Source of the DNA: Apostichopus japonicus
Taxonomy: Eukaryota; Echinodermata; Holothuroidea; Aspidochirotida; Stichopodidae
Assembly (NCBI RefSeq): GCF_037975245.1
Contig: NC_092570.1
Span: forward strand, 13,847,001 to 13,911,000
Length of the DNA stretch: 64,000 bases
Reading direction: 5' to 3'
The notes under the pieces are model-generated. The model worked only from the letters and a program-made list of their open reading frames with translations. It was not told the origin of the DNA and did not search any database. The position numbers and the translations under genes were made by a program. Below are positions 12,256 to 23,910 of the stretch, one piece after another. The first letter of the stretch is position 1; every line of letters begins with the position of its first letter.

Positions 12256-12835
12256 TTAAAGGATTGGTTCAGTTGTCATACATGTTTATGTTATATGAAA
12301 GAGGACAATAAAAGAAACACAATGGTGAAAAAAAACTGTTCAAATATCTTTTTCGGTTAAAAAGATATTCAAGTGTAAAGTTTTATCAGATTGTATAGAA
12401 ACTGCTGAAATCTGACTAGCTGTGATGTCACATCATCACATTTCTGAAAAGTATTTGTTTTTTTTCTAAATATTTTGTGAGATTTCATGACTTTCAACCA
12501 AAAGATATGTCAGGATATCTCATATTTGTCAAAGGAAGTATTTGAGATTAAACATCTAAAGAAGTTTTGATTATATTATTTTCAATTGTGTTAAAAAAAT
12601 TAAATAATTTTTAAAGAAATATGTTCACACATGTTAAGGAAGTGAGAATGTGACATCACACCCTCACAGTAACTCTTTCTACACCAGTCATTTTCGAAGA
12701 AATTTTGATATCTTCAAAGTGTCATATCTCCTTAACAGAGCATGCTATCATGGTAGTTTCTTCACTGTTCTTTTTGACTTTTTGTGCTCTTTCATAAAAA
12801 ATAGACATGTCAAACACCTGAACCAATCCTTTTAA
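12256..12835. mobile_element. TTAA-flanked MITE (piggyBac-like target)
   Basis: Left end TTAA-AGGATTGGTTCAG and right end CTGAACCAATCCTT-TTAA are inverted repeats enclosed by TTAA, the target site duplicated by piggyBac-class transposases. The internal halves are also loosely complementary (GTGATGTCACATCATCACA against GTGACATCACACCCTCAC). No open frame of note. Confidence 0.75.
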
Positions 12836-14314
12836 TGAGAAACGGTGACTTTTAATAACATTTACAAGGGTAAAAGTTATAGTATTAGTATTCTCTCAAG
12901 AGCAAGGTATGTGGGAAATGGAGAAAAAATACTAGCCTAATTATTTCCTAAATTTAGAAGAATAAAAAATTGCGAGATTAAAGCTTTTAACGTTTGAGTT
13001 GACGACAACGGAATTGAAGTATATGATTTTTAGCAAATAAGATTTTTCTTAAAATTTATTTTCTCGACGCACCACTAAATGTTTGAATACTGATTCTTTA
13101 CATGTAGAAGGTAATAATGATGATTTCAAGAAAAACAGTGGCGAGGGTACTTTAACAGAAAAGATTGTTGGAATGTTATTCAAATATATGGCTACTTGGA
13201 AATGCCTAGAAGCAATGAGCTTCTGGTAAAATTTTATAATATGTCTGGCAGGAGTTTATAAAGTCATTGGTGGTTATATCCTTGAATTCGGGCTTATTAG
13301 TTGGAAAGCTATCCCCTCAGTAGACCAGAGCTATTATTACGTTATTACCGAAAAGGGCAAAATAAACTAAGAAAATTGAGAACCGGAGGCCAATCTCGCT
13401 TCTAAATGTAGATTATAATATTGTTGCAACTAGTGGTATCCCTACGAGACTCAAGCAAGACATTCCTGGTATTAATAATTCTGATCAAAACAGGTTTTTT
13501 GAAGAATTGTTTAATTAGTGAAAATATACGACTTATATAAGACGTTATCCAGTATGCGCAGGGACAAAAAACATACCAGGTTATATTTTATTCGTGTATT
13601 TTGTAAAAGCATTTGACAGTATTGATTGGAATTTTGTTTGTCATACAAACGGTTTTCTTGAAGATATTAAAATTATTGATAATCCGATTTATTCCTTTTG
13701 TTATAAGTATGAAGAGTCAGAGGATTAACTTTTTTGGCAATGCAGTCAGGTAGCGGATTAACTGAATAAGACAGGTAGCGGATTAACTGAAAAACATTTA
13801 TATGGAAATCAAAAGTCAAAAGTTGAAACTATTTATGACAATGTTTGCTTTGGCTACTTTGAAGTCTAACTGAGGTGGTTATAGGTTCATAATTTTTACG
13901 CGAAATTCAAAAAAAAAATCAAGCGTTTAAAATATTAGTTAGGTTTTCGCCTGAATATATTCAAATGTTTATAATTATTAACAAAAGTAACCATGAATAA
14001 CTAAAAGGTAAAGAAGATTCTTTGTGCTTCACATGAAGCATTTTGGCTGCTGTAACCTGTGAAAACATTATATGAGCTTATTGCTATTAATATTTTTGAA
14101 AAATGAATATATTGTGTGACATCCTGTTATTATGTTTTTACAGTTACTGAACAATAGATCAGTTCAAATAATAATATAAACTATAAAAAAAAACAGAACT
14201 AGAAATAAAAAAATAAGAAAAATAGAAGTTCCCTTTTATGAAAACTTTAGTTGCCAAACTACGTCATATAGTTGAAATTGTAGTTGTAGTTGGAAAATTC
14301 AGAAAAGTAAAATA
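12836..14314. other. Unassigned AT-rich sequence, possible decayed retroelement
   Basis: No intact frame is seen. A short direct repeat GGTAGCGGATTAACTGAA occurs twice at 13750-13800. Some phrases near 13370-13740 resemble degraded reverse-transcriptase coding sequence, but no motif can be read with confidence. Confidence 0.3.
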
Positions 14315-14472
14315 AAACTTCCAGCCCCCACCGGGATTCGAACCCGGGCCTCCCGCTTTATATGCGGACACCCTAACCACTATAGGCTATGGACGCTGAT
14401 TGTATGTCCAGAGGTTCGAAACCGGTAAGGAAGGTCGTAATTCCACTGTAGGCGTTTGTCATCTGTATATCG
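14315..14472 (-). repeat. tRNA-derived SINE, copy with intact cloverleaf
   Basis: On the minus strand a leader CGAACCTCTGGACATACAATC precedes a full tRNA-like fold. The acceptor arm is AGCGTCC/GGGGGCT with one mismatch. The D-arm contains TAGTGGTTAGG. The anticodon stem TCCGC/GCGGG carries loop ATATAAA. The T-arm is CCGGG-TTCGAAT-CCCGG. Copies with the same leader and tail lie at 42560-42690 and 54162-54312, so this is a retroposed family rather than a working tRNA gene. Confidence 0.8.
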
Positions 14473-16330
14473 AAATGTATATACATATATACTCACTACA
14501 CAAATGTGTAACTGTCATGCCTATATGACAAAATGTCATCTCTTGAAACTAGAAGGTGTTTTCATCGCTTCAACCCAGATTCAACCTAGGTTTATCTGGA
14601 TCCTGTTTATTACGCCACTTGCATATTGATAAATCATGCATTATGGTTTGGCAGTGAGAGACACTTCAGTTAGAGAAATTTACATTCGTAAACCCACGCT
14701 CTAGTAAATAGCAGCAATAATCTTTCGACAGAAATTGAGTTTTTAATGAAGAAAATAAATAGTAACCCATGCGTTATCTCCAAGCAGCAACATAACGTGA
14801 CTTGTTCACTTTTTTACTTTGTAGTGACAAAATGTTTGCAGTTAAAGCGTGCTATATATTGAAACTTTTGTTTAGTATATTGTAATATGATATGTTTCCT
14901 CAGTTTTAATACAATTAGGCTACGAATGTTTCATCCTTACTTTTCTTTTAAGTTAAGGGAAAATGAGACAATCGAACCTAGAATACTTCAAGGACACGGT
15001 AACTCGATACGATGTTGATCAATATACAGCCATGTATGTATCTATAATTACATTTGTAGATGTTACACAAATATGATTGATATCTCAAGAAGAAAAAAGA
15101 ATGTTACTCTTGTTTACTTTGTCACGTTTCAACGTTATTTTCGTCTCACCAGTCAACATGTAAATTATAGAAGAGTATAAATGCTTGTCTATTTTTTTCG
15201 TATAAACATATTTGCGTTCTCTATGGAAAAAAAATATGAGAATATCTGAATATTCATTCTAATGTTGTCATTGTCTTTAAGACAAATGGTTATGAATCAT
15301 TGGCTGTTTTAATACTTTTCTCAATCCTCTTATTATATTATGCACGGGAATTCTTTTTAACGGGCTCTTTATGAACGTGCTCTATACAAAACTCTGAATT
15401 GTTCACGATTATATAGCCCACTTTGCTCAGGGAATTCGTCCGCGGTGTTAGTGACGTTGTCAATGACGTCATCTTCATGATTGGTTGGGCAGGAAACTGA
15501 GATAAAGATATTTTACCTGCTGCATGGATTTCATCATGCATGAGATCAAATTAACATATTTTGTATTTACATCCTCTGTGTGCAGCATTAGACACGCAAC
15601 TAATTGTAAAGATTTACACTCGATTTATAATTTAAAGGGTTTCGAATTTATAGATTAATCAAAGTTTTCTGTTTCCTTTTCAAAATGCTCTTCCGGGAGA
15701 GGTTATGGCTATCTGACTCGATCACTGACAATTTATACTTAATTTATTGTGTGACAAATGCTATGGGAAGGGGAAGAAGGAAAGATGGGAGGGGAAGGGG
15801 TTTAGGAATGGTAGTTAAATGCCTATTAAAGTTTCGAAGAGGTGTAACCAATCTTGAACTTTCTATCACATTTGAACGGTGGAGGGGTGGGGGGGGGGGT
15901 AAGCGTGATGGGAGGAGTAGTGACTTTATACGAGAGTGGAAGCTGTATAAGACAAGTAATTTAACATTTTATTGATGACAGCGGTTTCTTAAAAGAAAAC
16001 TTGTTTCTCGTTCGTCGCTAACTTCGAAGTACATTTGCAAAATGTAACTATATTTTGTTGGAGTTTTGCTTTTTTTTTATATAGGCCTGCTCTCCATTTG
16101 ATGTTCATTATGAACAATCTTAGCAGGTCATGACCTTTTCTGAGGTGGAATAAAACATTAAATAACGTAAAGAGATTGTCATCAACCGACGAGAATACTA
16201 TGATGCAAATCATCTCGCTTCATAAAATTTCGGAGAAGCAAACCTACTTATTTAACTTCTTCGATTAATATAGGATTAATAGGAAACACATATAAAATAA
16301 AGCAACAAAAGCGTCTGCATATTAATATAC
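14473..16330. other. Unassigned AT-rich sequence
   Basis: No gene recognised. Small open frames at 15338-15541 and 15685-15975 lack homology signals and contain homopurine runs. Confidence 0.35.
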
Positions 16331-16381
16331 ATTTCACGACAGGTTTCGTCCTTTTGGGACTCATCAGGCGAAGGTTGGAAT
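16331..16381 (-). ncRNA. Hammerhead ribozyme motif (type I), copy 2
   Basis: Read on the minus strand the order is: stem I strand CTTCGC, core CTGATGA (16367-16361), stem II GTCC/GGAC with loop CAAAA, core GAAA (16347-16344), a two-base-pair stem III AC/GT with loop CT, cleavage base C at 16338, then GTGAA closing stem I (5 bp). All invariant core bases are present. Just upstream on the same strand is TCGGGTTCGATTCC, a tRNA B-box/T-arm, matching the layout at 23590-23697. The distal part of stem I is lost, so cleavage may be weaker than in copy 1. Confidence 0.82.
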
Positions 16382-16395
16382 CGAACCCGACTTAC

Positions 16396-18080
16396 CTAAT
16401 GATCAAATTTGGATGAAAAATCGAGGATTTCTGTTTGCGTCAAAATATTTACTATGGAACCGACTTTCATGTCCATCCGGTTTAAAGTAAAATACTACTC
16501 ATGTTGTCTCTTCTAAATTCCATTTTTTAAATGATGACATAATAATTAAAATCCTTACAAAATGATGAAATTTGGACGAAAAATCGAGGTTTTCAGATTT
16601 CAGCATAAATGTGTATAATGGATTCGTATGGATCAGAAACTCATTTCCCTCCGGTCGAAAGTAAAATTCTCTTCATTTTCGCCTCTTAATTCAATATTTT
16701 AAATGATGACATCATGATTTAAAGTTGAAATTCAACTGTCGTTTGAAAGAGTAGGGACCTAATTTAAACGCTAATACTGTTCAATATATAATAAAGAGGT
16801 CGTCATCCCATCTCTGCATTGCTTGGAAAAGATTTGAATAATGGCTATTTTGGTCGAAATTTGACAAAAGTCATAAGGGTATGGTCTTACAAAATGATGA
16901 AATTTGGACGAAAAATCGAGGTTTTCAGATTTCAGCATAAATGTGTATAAGTAATTCGTATGGATCAGAAGCTCATTTCCCACAGGTCAAAAGCGAAAAT
17001 ACTCTTCATTTATTGCCTCTTAATTCAATATTTTAAAAATGGCTATTTTGGTCGAAATTTGATAAAAATCATAAGGGTATATAGCCTTACAAAATGATCA
17101 AATTTGGACGAAAAACCGAGGTTTTCAGATTTCAGCATAAATGTGTATAATGGATTCGTTTGGATCAGAAGCTCATTTCCCTCAGGTCAAAAGTGAAATT
17201 CTCCTCATTTCTCGCCTCTTAATTCAATATTTTAAATTATGACATAATGATTTAAAGTTGAAATTCAACTGTCGTTTGAAAGAGTAGGGACTTATTTTAA
17301 ACGCTATAATCGTTCAATATATAATAAAGAGGTCGTCATCCCATCTCTGCATCGTTTTGATAAGATTTAAAAAAGTCTATTTTGGTTGAAATTTGATAAA
17401 AATCATAAGGGCCTTAAAATAATGATCAAATTTGGACGACAAATCGAGGTTTTCAAATTTCAGCATTAATGTGTATAATGGATTTGTATGGATCAGCTCT
17501 TTTCCTACAGGTCAAAAGTGAAATTCACTTCATTTTCCGCCTTTTAATTCAATATTTTAAAATTTGAAATTATGATATAAAGTTAAAATTCAACTGTTGT
17601 TTGAACGAGTAGAGACCTATTTTAAACGCTAATATTTTTCAATATATAATAAAGAAGTTGTCATCCCATCTCTGCATTGTTTTGAGAAGATCATAAAAAT
17701 GGCTATTTTGGTCGAAATTTGATAAAAATCATAAGGGTATATATAACCTTACAAAATGATCAAATTTGGACGAAAAATCTAGGTTTTTCAGATTTCAGCA
17801 TAAATGTGTATAATGGATATGTTTGGATCAGAAGCTCATTTCCCACAGGTCAAAAGCGAAATTCTCTTCATTTTTTGCCTCTTAATTCAATATTTTAAAT
17901 TATGACATAATTATTTAAAGTTGAAATTCAACTGTCGTTTGGAAGAGTAGGGACTTATTTTAAACGCTAAAATCGTTCAATATACAATAAAGAGGTCGTC
18001 ATCTCATCTCTGCATCGTTTTGAGAAGATTTTGAAAATGGCTATTTTGGTCGAAATTTGATAAAAATCATAAGGGAATAT
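16396..18080. repeat. ~330-bp tandem satellite array
   Basis: The block beginning AAATGAT(G/C)AAATTTGGACGA recurs near 16402, 16561, 16892, 17093, 17423 and 17755. Spacing is about 330 bp apart from one shortened unit of about 200. Each unit contains AATATATAATAAAGAGGTCGTCATCCCAT and GGCTATTTTGGTCGAAATTTG. The first unit is the most diverged and directly abuts the hammerhead-bearing fragment. Confidence 0.88.
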
Positions 18081-19251
18081 ATATAAGATTTAAAATGGAA
18101 ATTCAACTGCATCATTTTGAGAAGATTTAAAATTTCGCGCTTTTTGGACTATATACCAGTGTATTTTAACACAACATCATACCACCCATATTCCATGTTA
18201 CCTTTAAGCAGTAGAAAAAAAGCACAAACCTCTTGTATCTTATAATCATGCCAAAGATATATCTTTGTAGTGCATGGTAACATTAAAAGTATAGATAGTT
18301 AGAAAGTCCAGTAGCTACAAGAAACAGTTTGTCATGCATGCAGATATACACAAAGACACGAATAAACACAAAAAGTGAAAACAAACCGATGCCAGAAATA
18401 TAATTTGGTTTAATCACCACCCCCTCCCCCACCCTCCTTTTATCCTACAACAATCATATATATAGTTAAGGGAGAGGGTATATATTCCCAAATTTAATAT
18501 TCCGGAAAGCATTTCCCACAATCAAACAGTAAGATCCACAACATCATTAATTAAATGAATGATCATATAAGTAAGTTCTTGTATAAAAGAAAAAAATAAC
18601 AACATGATAAGACTTATCAGAGCAAGCAGTAAACTACCAATGCCACTGCTTTCTACCTCTAGAAATGTGCGGTTGTAGAAATGGTGGATGGCACTTTCAG
18701 TGGATATTACAGAGCCAGCACACAGTTCATTTTATGTGGGCCTCAAGTTTGTGTTTAACTTCTAGTTTCAACTAATTATACAACTTGAATACCACGGTAA
18801 CAATAACACAAAAGAATACCAATTTGTAAACAACATCATTAAATATTCGTGAAGCAGGAGGTGTGAGTAAATAACCTGAATACATGCAGTTTAGTCCAAT
18901 TTGTACACGAAAAAAATCACTGTTTGTGTTTCGTTGTCTTGTCGATCTTTTGCAGTACGTGTTGCAAGGATGATTATTCCATAATAAATATTATGACTAT
19001 TTTACAGATATTAATAAGATGGCATAAAAAACATGACACTGTCATTTATGAAACTGATCTTGCTTAATTTCATTAGGAATACAAACAAACTGTACACATA
19101 TAACATTATTCTCAGGCCTTTCATACGAAGGGTAACGATCTAAAGCTATATAATAAATAAAATATATAATATATATAATACATATATATATAATACATAT
19201 ATATATATATCGGTTTTCTGCCGTTCAAGACAGGAAATGGTTTTTAAAGTT
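18081..19251. other. 3' flank of GPCR gene 1
   Basis: AT-rich, with a short (TA)n at 19150-19212. It probably includes the 3' untranslated region of the minus-strand receptor; no other coding segment seen. Confidence 0.4.
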
Positions 19252-20544
19252 CTAGTCTTTAACCGTTCTGAACATCTCCAAAAGTTTAGCTTTATATCGC
19301 CTATGTCGGAATGCGTAAATGAATGGATTAACGCAAGTGTTTAATATAGCTAAGACTACAGACATTTGATAAAACCATCCACTGAAATTGAGTTTTCCTC
19401 CGAGACTTAATTGAAAGAACGCCCATTGATTTGGCGACCAACATATGAGATATACTAAATAAACTGTGAACAAGGATCGAGTAGCATTGCGTCTTTTAAC
19501 GTTTCGTCCAGGGCCGCTTTGACGGTTCGCTGGACGATGCAATTGCGACTGACGGAATCCCGTGTCAACCACAGCAACACGTCTGGTATCGGCTACCATA
19601 GATGGTACTTCGTCAGGTTCCAACGGAAGAGAATTGAGTGGATGGACGGTCGGTTGTGCAGAGCTGGATACAGTACCTTGGTCTACCCTACTGATGGCAT
19701 TGACAGAGGTCAACGCTGCACCGAGAGATGAAGCAGTACCAGACACCTTTAGCTCTAACATCCTCAGCTTCTTAATGGTCTTCGTAAACGCAAATGTCAT
19801 GACCACAACCGGAAGAAGGTACTCCCAGACAAACAACGGTCCACCTACCCAAACCGGTGACTTGGTTAAGATACAAACGCCATCGATGTAAGTGCGGGTG
19901 GTAAAGGCAATGAAATATTGGCAGATTGGCGCGAGTAACCAAACCAGAAAGACGAGGCTGATCAGATTTCTTCGGGCAAATAATTTGGCATATTTGAGTG
20001 GCCACATCGTGGCTACATAACGTTCCAGAGAGATGAGGGTGAGATTAAACGTAGACACTGCGAAAAGAGCAAACAGAGTGATTCTTGTCCAAAAGTAACA
20101 GGCAAAAGCCTGTAAAACTTGGCTGTCAGTCTTTGGACTTCCAATGATCGCGTAACCAACGTAAAGAACCAACATTAAGGAAGACAATAAATCCACGAGG
20201 GCTTGGTGAATTATTAGAAGGTTCGTCTGATTTCTACTTCTTGAACGACTGCTAATGAAAACAGCAATAACGAGTGAATTACCAATAATTCCGACCAAAC
20301 CGATCACAAACTGAAACAAAACCAGAAATGAAATGCTCGGATTCTTCAATGTTTCCACCATGAAGTCCGGCTCTGTGGTACTCTCGTTGGTTGTGGCAAG
20401 ATAATCAACCGATGTACCTTGCATGAAGTGGACCTGTCGGGAACCGTTGGTCAAGCCCTGCAAGGCTAACGCGTCCATTGACCATGTCGTTGCGTCTCCT
20501 TCAGCGCTAACCAGTTGAGTTGTTGTATTCATAACTGAATTCAT
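19252..20544 (-). CDS. Rhodopsin-class (class A) GPCR, intronless, paralogue 1
   Basis: 430 residues in one exon. The N-terminus (1-70) has three N-glycosylation sequons (N6, N33, N53). TM1 lies at ~73-98 with the GN pair at 88-89; TM2 at ~108-134 with Asp118. TM3 at ~150-177 ends in ERY (174-176) in place of DRY. TM4 carries Trp202 and TM5 Pro245. A long third intracellular loop (~261-355) is Ser/Thr-rich and then basic. TM6 has CWSP (368-371) and TM7 has NPFIY (406-410). Cys149 and Cys224 can form the usual extracellular disulphide. The tail is very short. The ligand is unknown; the fold is compatible with a peptide or amine receptor, and lineage-specific orphan families of this kind are common in echinoderms. 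ATGs at codons 5 and 23 are alternative starts. Confidence 0.93.
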   Translation of the reverse strand: MNSVMNTTTQLVSAEGDATTWSMDALALQGLTNGSRQVHFMQGTSVDYLATTNESTTEPDFMVETLKNPSISFLVLFQFVIGLVGIIGNSLVIAVFISSRSRSRNQTNLLIIHQALVDLLSSLMLVLYVGYAIIGSPKTDSQVLQAFACYFWTRITLFALFAVSTFNLTLISLERYVATMWPLKYAKLFARRNLISLVFLVWLLAPICQYFIAFTTRTYIDGVCILTKSPVWVGGPLFVWEYLLPVVVMTFAFTKTIKKLRMLELKVSGTASSLGAALTSVNAISRVDQGTVSSSAQPTVHPLNSLPLEPDEVPSMVADTRRVAVVDTGFRQSQLHRPANRQSGPGRNVKRRNATRSLFTVYLVYLICWSPNQWAFFQLSLGGKLNFSGWFYQMSVVLAILNTCVNPFIYAFRHRRYKAKLLEMFRTVKD

Positions 20545-22620
20545 ACAGTGCCAGATAGATGATAATTTAAACTGTCTTTGACTTCTCCAAAGCTAAAACA
20601 CGAAATAAAACCCAAAAGAGCAAAGACTATTTTGTTAATTTTCTTTTCGGTTCACAGACGGTTTCCCGTTATTGAATTATTGATGATATAAATCTTTCTG
20701 GCTAAATTTTAATTCGAGGTTTTTACTTCCAAGCTGATTGCACATCTTGAATATTTTCCTCTCTTCGTATTTTGCGTAAGATACACAATACTGGATTAAC
20801 AAGCAGGGGGGGGGGGGGGGGGGAATCCTTTGAAAATATAATAACAGAAGCTAAAATAGACAAAATGTTTGAAGATCCTCAAAAACGAACATTAAAAGAC
20901 AAAAATATATGAAAGTTAAGATAGCTATATTCTTTCTATAGATTCATGAAAGATTGTTTCCACTAAGATTCGATGTATTAAAAAAACTATATACAACTTG
21001 AAGAGATTGATGCTACGGTATACCTCGCGATACGTACTTTTGTCAAGATTGAAACCCCTGGAGCTGTGTGTCAGAGTTATATACTTATATATGTATTGTA
21101 CGAATCAAGAAGGAATGAATCTTAATATATGCATGCAGACGGTAATAGAAGTGACGCTATATAGCGAGACAATTAAGACTTGGTTAAAGTCCTTTCTAAA
21201 AATAAATTTCAAGATGATCAGATATGTCATATATGGTGTGAAATGACTTGCAGAAAGTGCAAAGTCCCCTTCTTATATCAAATTATAAAATTAAAATTTC
21301 TTGCAAATTGGCCCAGTTATATTCCAGACAGGGATTCTAAACCTTACCTTTTTTTACCAATTAAAATAAATACGACGGTAGAAACCAGTGAAAAGATGAA
21401 AACGGCACGAAGAAATATTAATAATGCAACATAGACTTAACGATACAGTATTAAATTGATATGCTACCATTAATAGTTCTTCTCTTTTTTTTCTCTGATT
21501 GCTTTTTCATTTTTCCCTTTTTTTTAACTCTTTTTTTTTACATAGTGACGTTACGAATAGCAGAATATATTGCAGACTTTCTAAGAATATATGTTTTGCT
21601 AAATATATTTTTGCTAAAAATATATTTAAATTTTTTTGCTGAACATTTTGGTCATGAAATTTCTTAAAATTCCCATTGCATAAAACTTCTGTTCATCTCT
21701 TTCTGTTTTACATACTGTATATGCCTCACAGAAACACTGAACGTGTTAAGAAGTATCATAATCATAAGCAGTAGCTTTCAATGTGGCTTTACTACAACGG
21801 AGAGAAAATTTAAAAAACACAAACACGACATGTTCGGCAGACGATCCACAACAATGTCTCTAGTCCCCTCCCGTTACCACTCCCCATCCTCATCATTATC
21901 CGTGCCACCTATTTCCTTTAATTTCTTGATTTTGAAGTTGGGTCTTATGTCGACGTTGCACCCATGCATGATCTACTGGTTTTTCATATTTCAACTTCCA
22001 AAGCGCCTGGAAGTAGCACCCATGAATTTATGGTACTTATACTAGTCGCACCCTTATATGAGAAATGAGGTAGCACATATGATATATTGGTATTTATATT
22101 TAACTTTTTAAGTTGCCCACATGTGGCTTACTCAAGGAGGATAGGGAGGGCGGCATGCCCCCCCCCCTCCCTACAAACACACACAACTTAAGTGTAGATC
22201 TTAGTTATATACCTAAATTATAGTCTAACTAAACCTACGACTACACTATGTCACCAACGACCCCAGGACCTCACCTCTTCTTTGGTCTTGTTTTAAATTC
22301 TGGATCCGCTCCTGACGTTAGACATACTAATTCCTCTCTTTGAACTATTAAATTATTAATATTTGCGCTCCAAAACATAAGCTTGCAACCGTCGAATAAA
22401 TCTAATTTAAAGTGCTTTACGAGAGATTTACCAATGACGTCATCGATTCTTATACCCTCGCAAACACATGCTGTGTTTTTAATATACTCTATGATATGAT
22501 AGGATAATAAATCCTTTTACCAATGGACTTTTGTAACAATGGGAATGACGTTAGAGAAGGTTTTCTTTTCTGGCTGGATTTATTTCCTTTGTTTCATGTG
22601 ACAGGAAGTAGGTCTCAATG
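20545..22620. other. Intergenic, with a 22-bp poly-G tract
   Basis: A pure G run lies at about 20803-20822. The rest is AT-rich with no splice-flanked coding segment. Small open frames at 20998-22045 have AT-driven composition and no recognisable domain. Confidence 0.4.
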
Positions 22621-22631
22621 GTAAATGGTAG

Positions 22632-22635
<4 letters not shown>

Positions 22636-22680
<45 letters not shown>

Positions 22681-22690
22681 GTATAAAAAG
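22636..22690. repeat. (TA)n microsatellite
   Basis: Alternating TA with occasional GTA. Confidence 0.95.
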
Positions 22691-23140
22691 GCTGAAATAA
22701 ATTGACATATTTGCAGTGTTACACCGTTATAGCCATTGTTTGATGTTTTCTGTTTCTTCCAGCTTTAAAAGATATTACATTACTAATTGTTATTACTTCG
22801 GATAAAAGTTTTAATTGTTTGAGGACCTGAAAAATAAAGCTGCCATTTGAAGCGTGCACTAATTTCAAAGTTCTCTCGTGGCATATTTAGCTGTTTTGTT
22901 TCAATTTTCATATCTCTTCTCTCTTGTTCCAGCTACAGGATAAGTCGAAGATCCGGCAGAATCCAGGGTCATGTACCGGTATTTGAAATCTTTACTTTTC
23001 GAATCATTTCATATCCTTTGGGTGGAAATATGCCACTATTTCACATTATTTATTTTAAATGTTTTAGCCCGCTTTATAAACATAACGAACTATTCTATCT
23101 TGGCGCAGAGTGCTCTATGTCCAGTGGACAGAGCGGAACA

Positions 23141-23200
23141 TGGGTTTGTTCGACTTTCTTTGGTGTTCGGCCGCACACCAAAGAAAGTCGAACAAACCCA
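23141..23200. repeat. Perfect 25-bp hairpin (inverted repeat)
   Basis: Arm 23141-23165 begins TGGGTTTGTTCGACTTTC and is exactly complementary to 23176-23200, with a 10-nt loop TTCGGCCGCA. No mismatch is seen. The hairpin is not part of any recognised transposon end in this window. Confidence 0.92.
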
Positions 23201-23375
23201 CCAACAGAACGGACGCAAAAGAGAATACGCTGGCAGAAAAACAATACACCAACAACCCTATAATCCCCGGTAATCCCGACAAGGATCCTATATATTCATG
23301 GAGCATAACTTGAAACTATCAGTTGTCTGACGATCGCTAAAACGCGTTAAACTCCGAGTTACAACTACTAGTGTT

Positions 23376-23517
<142 letters not shown>

Positions 23518-23569
23518 TGAATGTGTAATACACCCTTAATGACAGTTATTCAAAGCCAATTTATACGCT

Positions 23570-23713
23570 ATAACACACCAGTAGAATCACTGTGGTCGAG
23601 TGGTACGGGCTTAGGTTCGTGACACGAAGATCCGAGATTCGATTCCTACCTTCGCCTGATGAGTCCCAATAGGACGAAACCGGTCGTGAAGTGGAATTTT
23701 TCTGGTGTGTTAT
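23570..23713 (+). mobile_element. tRNA-like/hammerhead composite element (SINE or retrozyme-like)
   Basis: The unit starts ATAACACACCAG and ends CTGGTGTGTTAT, so its ends are complementary. Inside are a Pol III A-box-like TGGTCGAGTGG (23594-23604) and a B-box-like GATTCGATTCC (23636-23646), followed at once by a hammerhead ribozyme (23642-23697). The T-arm of the tRNA-like part and the outer strand of ribozyme stem I overlap. No target duplication or A-rich tail is visible; a (TA)n tract follows at 23731. Known relatives in spirit are schistosome SINE-like hammerhead repeats and retrozymes; whether this belongs to either is inference. Confidence 0.75.
23642..23697 (+). ncRNA. Hammerhead ribozyme (type I), copy 1
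   Basis: Core CTGATGA at 23656-23662. Stem II is GTCC (23663-23666) with GGAC (23672-23675) and loop CAATA. Core GAAA at 23676-23679. Stem III is the palindrome ACCGGT (23679-23684), which leaves no loop when folded alone but pairs well between two molecules or tandem copies. The cleavage base is C23685. Stem I is CTTCGC (23650-23655) with GTGAAG (23686-23691), one G-U pair, then an internal loop TAC/T and a second helix ATTCC (23642-23646) with GGAAT (23693-23697). All conserved catalytic positions are present. Confidence 0.9.
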
Positions 23714-23725
23714 TCTTTATTGAAT

Positions 23726-23728
<3 letters not shown>

Positions 23729-23778
<50 letters not shown>
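23729..23778. repeat. (TA)n microsatellite
   Basis: Pure TA repeat immediately after the composite element. Confidence 0.95.
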
Positions 23779-23779
<1 letters not shown>

Positions 23780-23883
23780 CATTGCACAGATATGTTGCCA
23801 AAATACCCGTCCTTCAGATCCCAGTACCCTGGAATTGCACTCGATTAAACTGTAGATACCCTTATCAGATAATTTAGAAAGGC

Positions 23884-23910
23884 CCCCCAACCCCCCCCCC
23901 CCCCCCCCCA
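23884..23910. repeat. Poly-C tract
   Basis: Near-pure C run (CCCCCCAACCC then about 17 C). Confidence 0.9.

Noticed and set aside
13370-13740. Decayed LINE reverse transcriptase
   Set aside because: A few phrases are suggestive, but no catalytic motif can be identified and stops are frequent.
14330-14400. Functional tRNA gene
   Set aside because: The cloverleaf is good, but the leader and tail are shared with two decayed copies and the anticodon would be ATA; a SINE explains all of this better.
19562-19891. Plus-strand frame of 109 residues
   Set aside because: Antisense shadow of GPCR paralogue 1.
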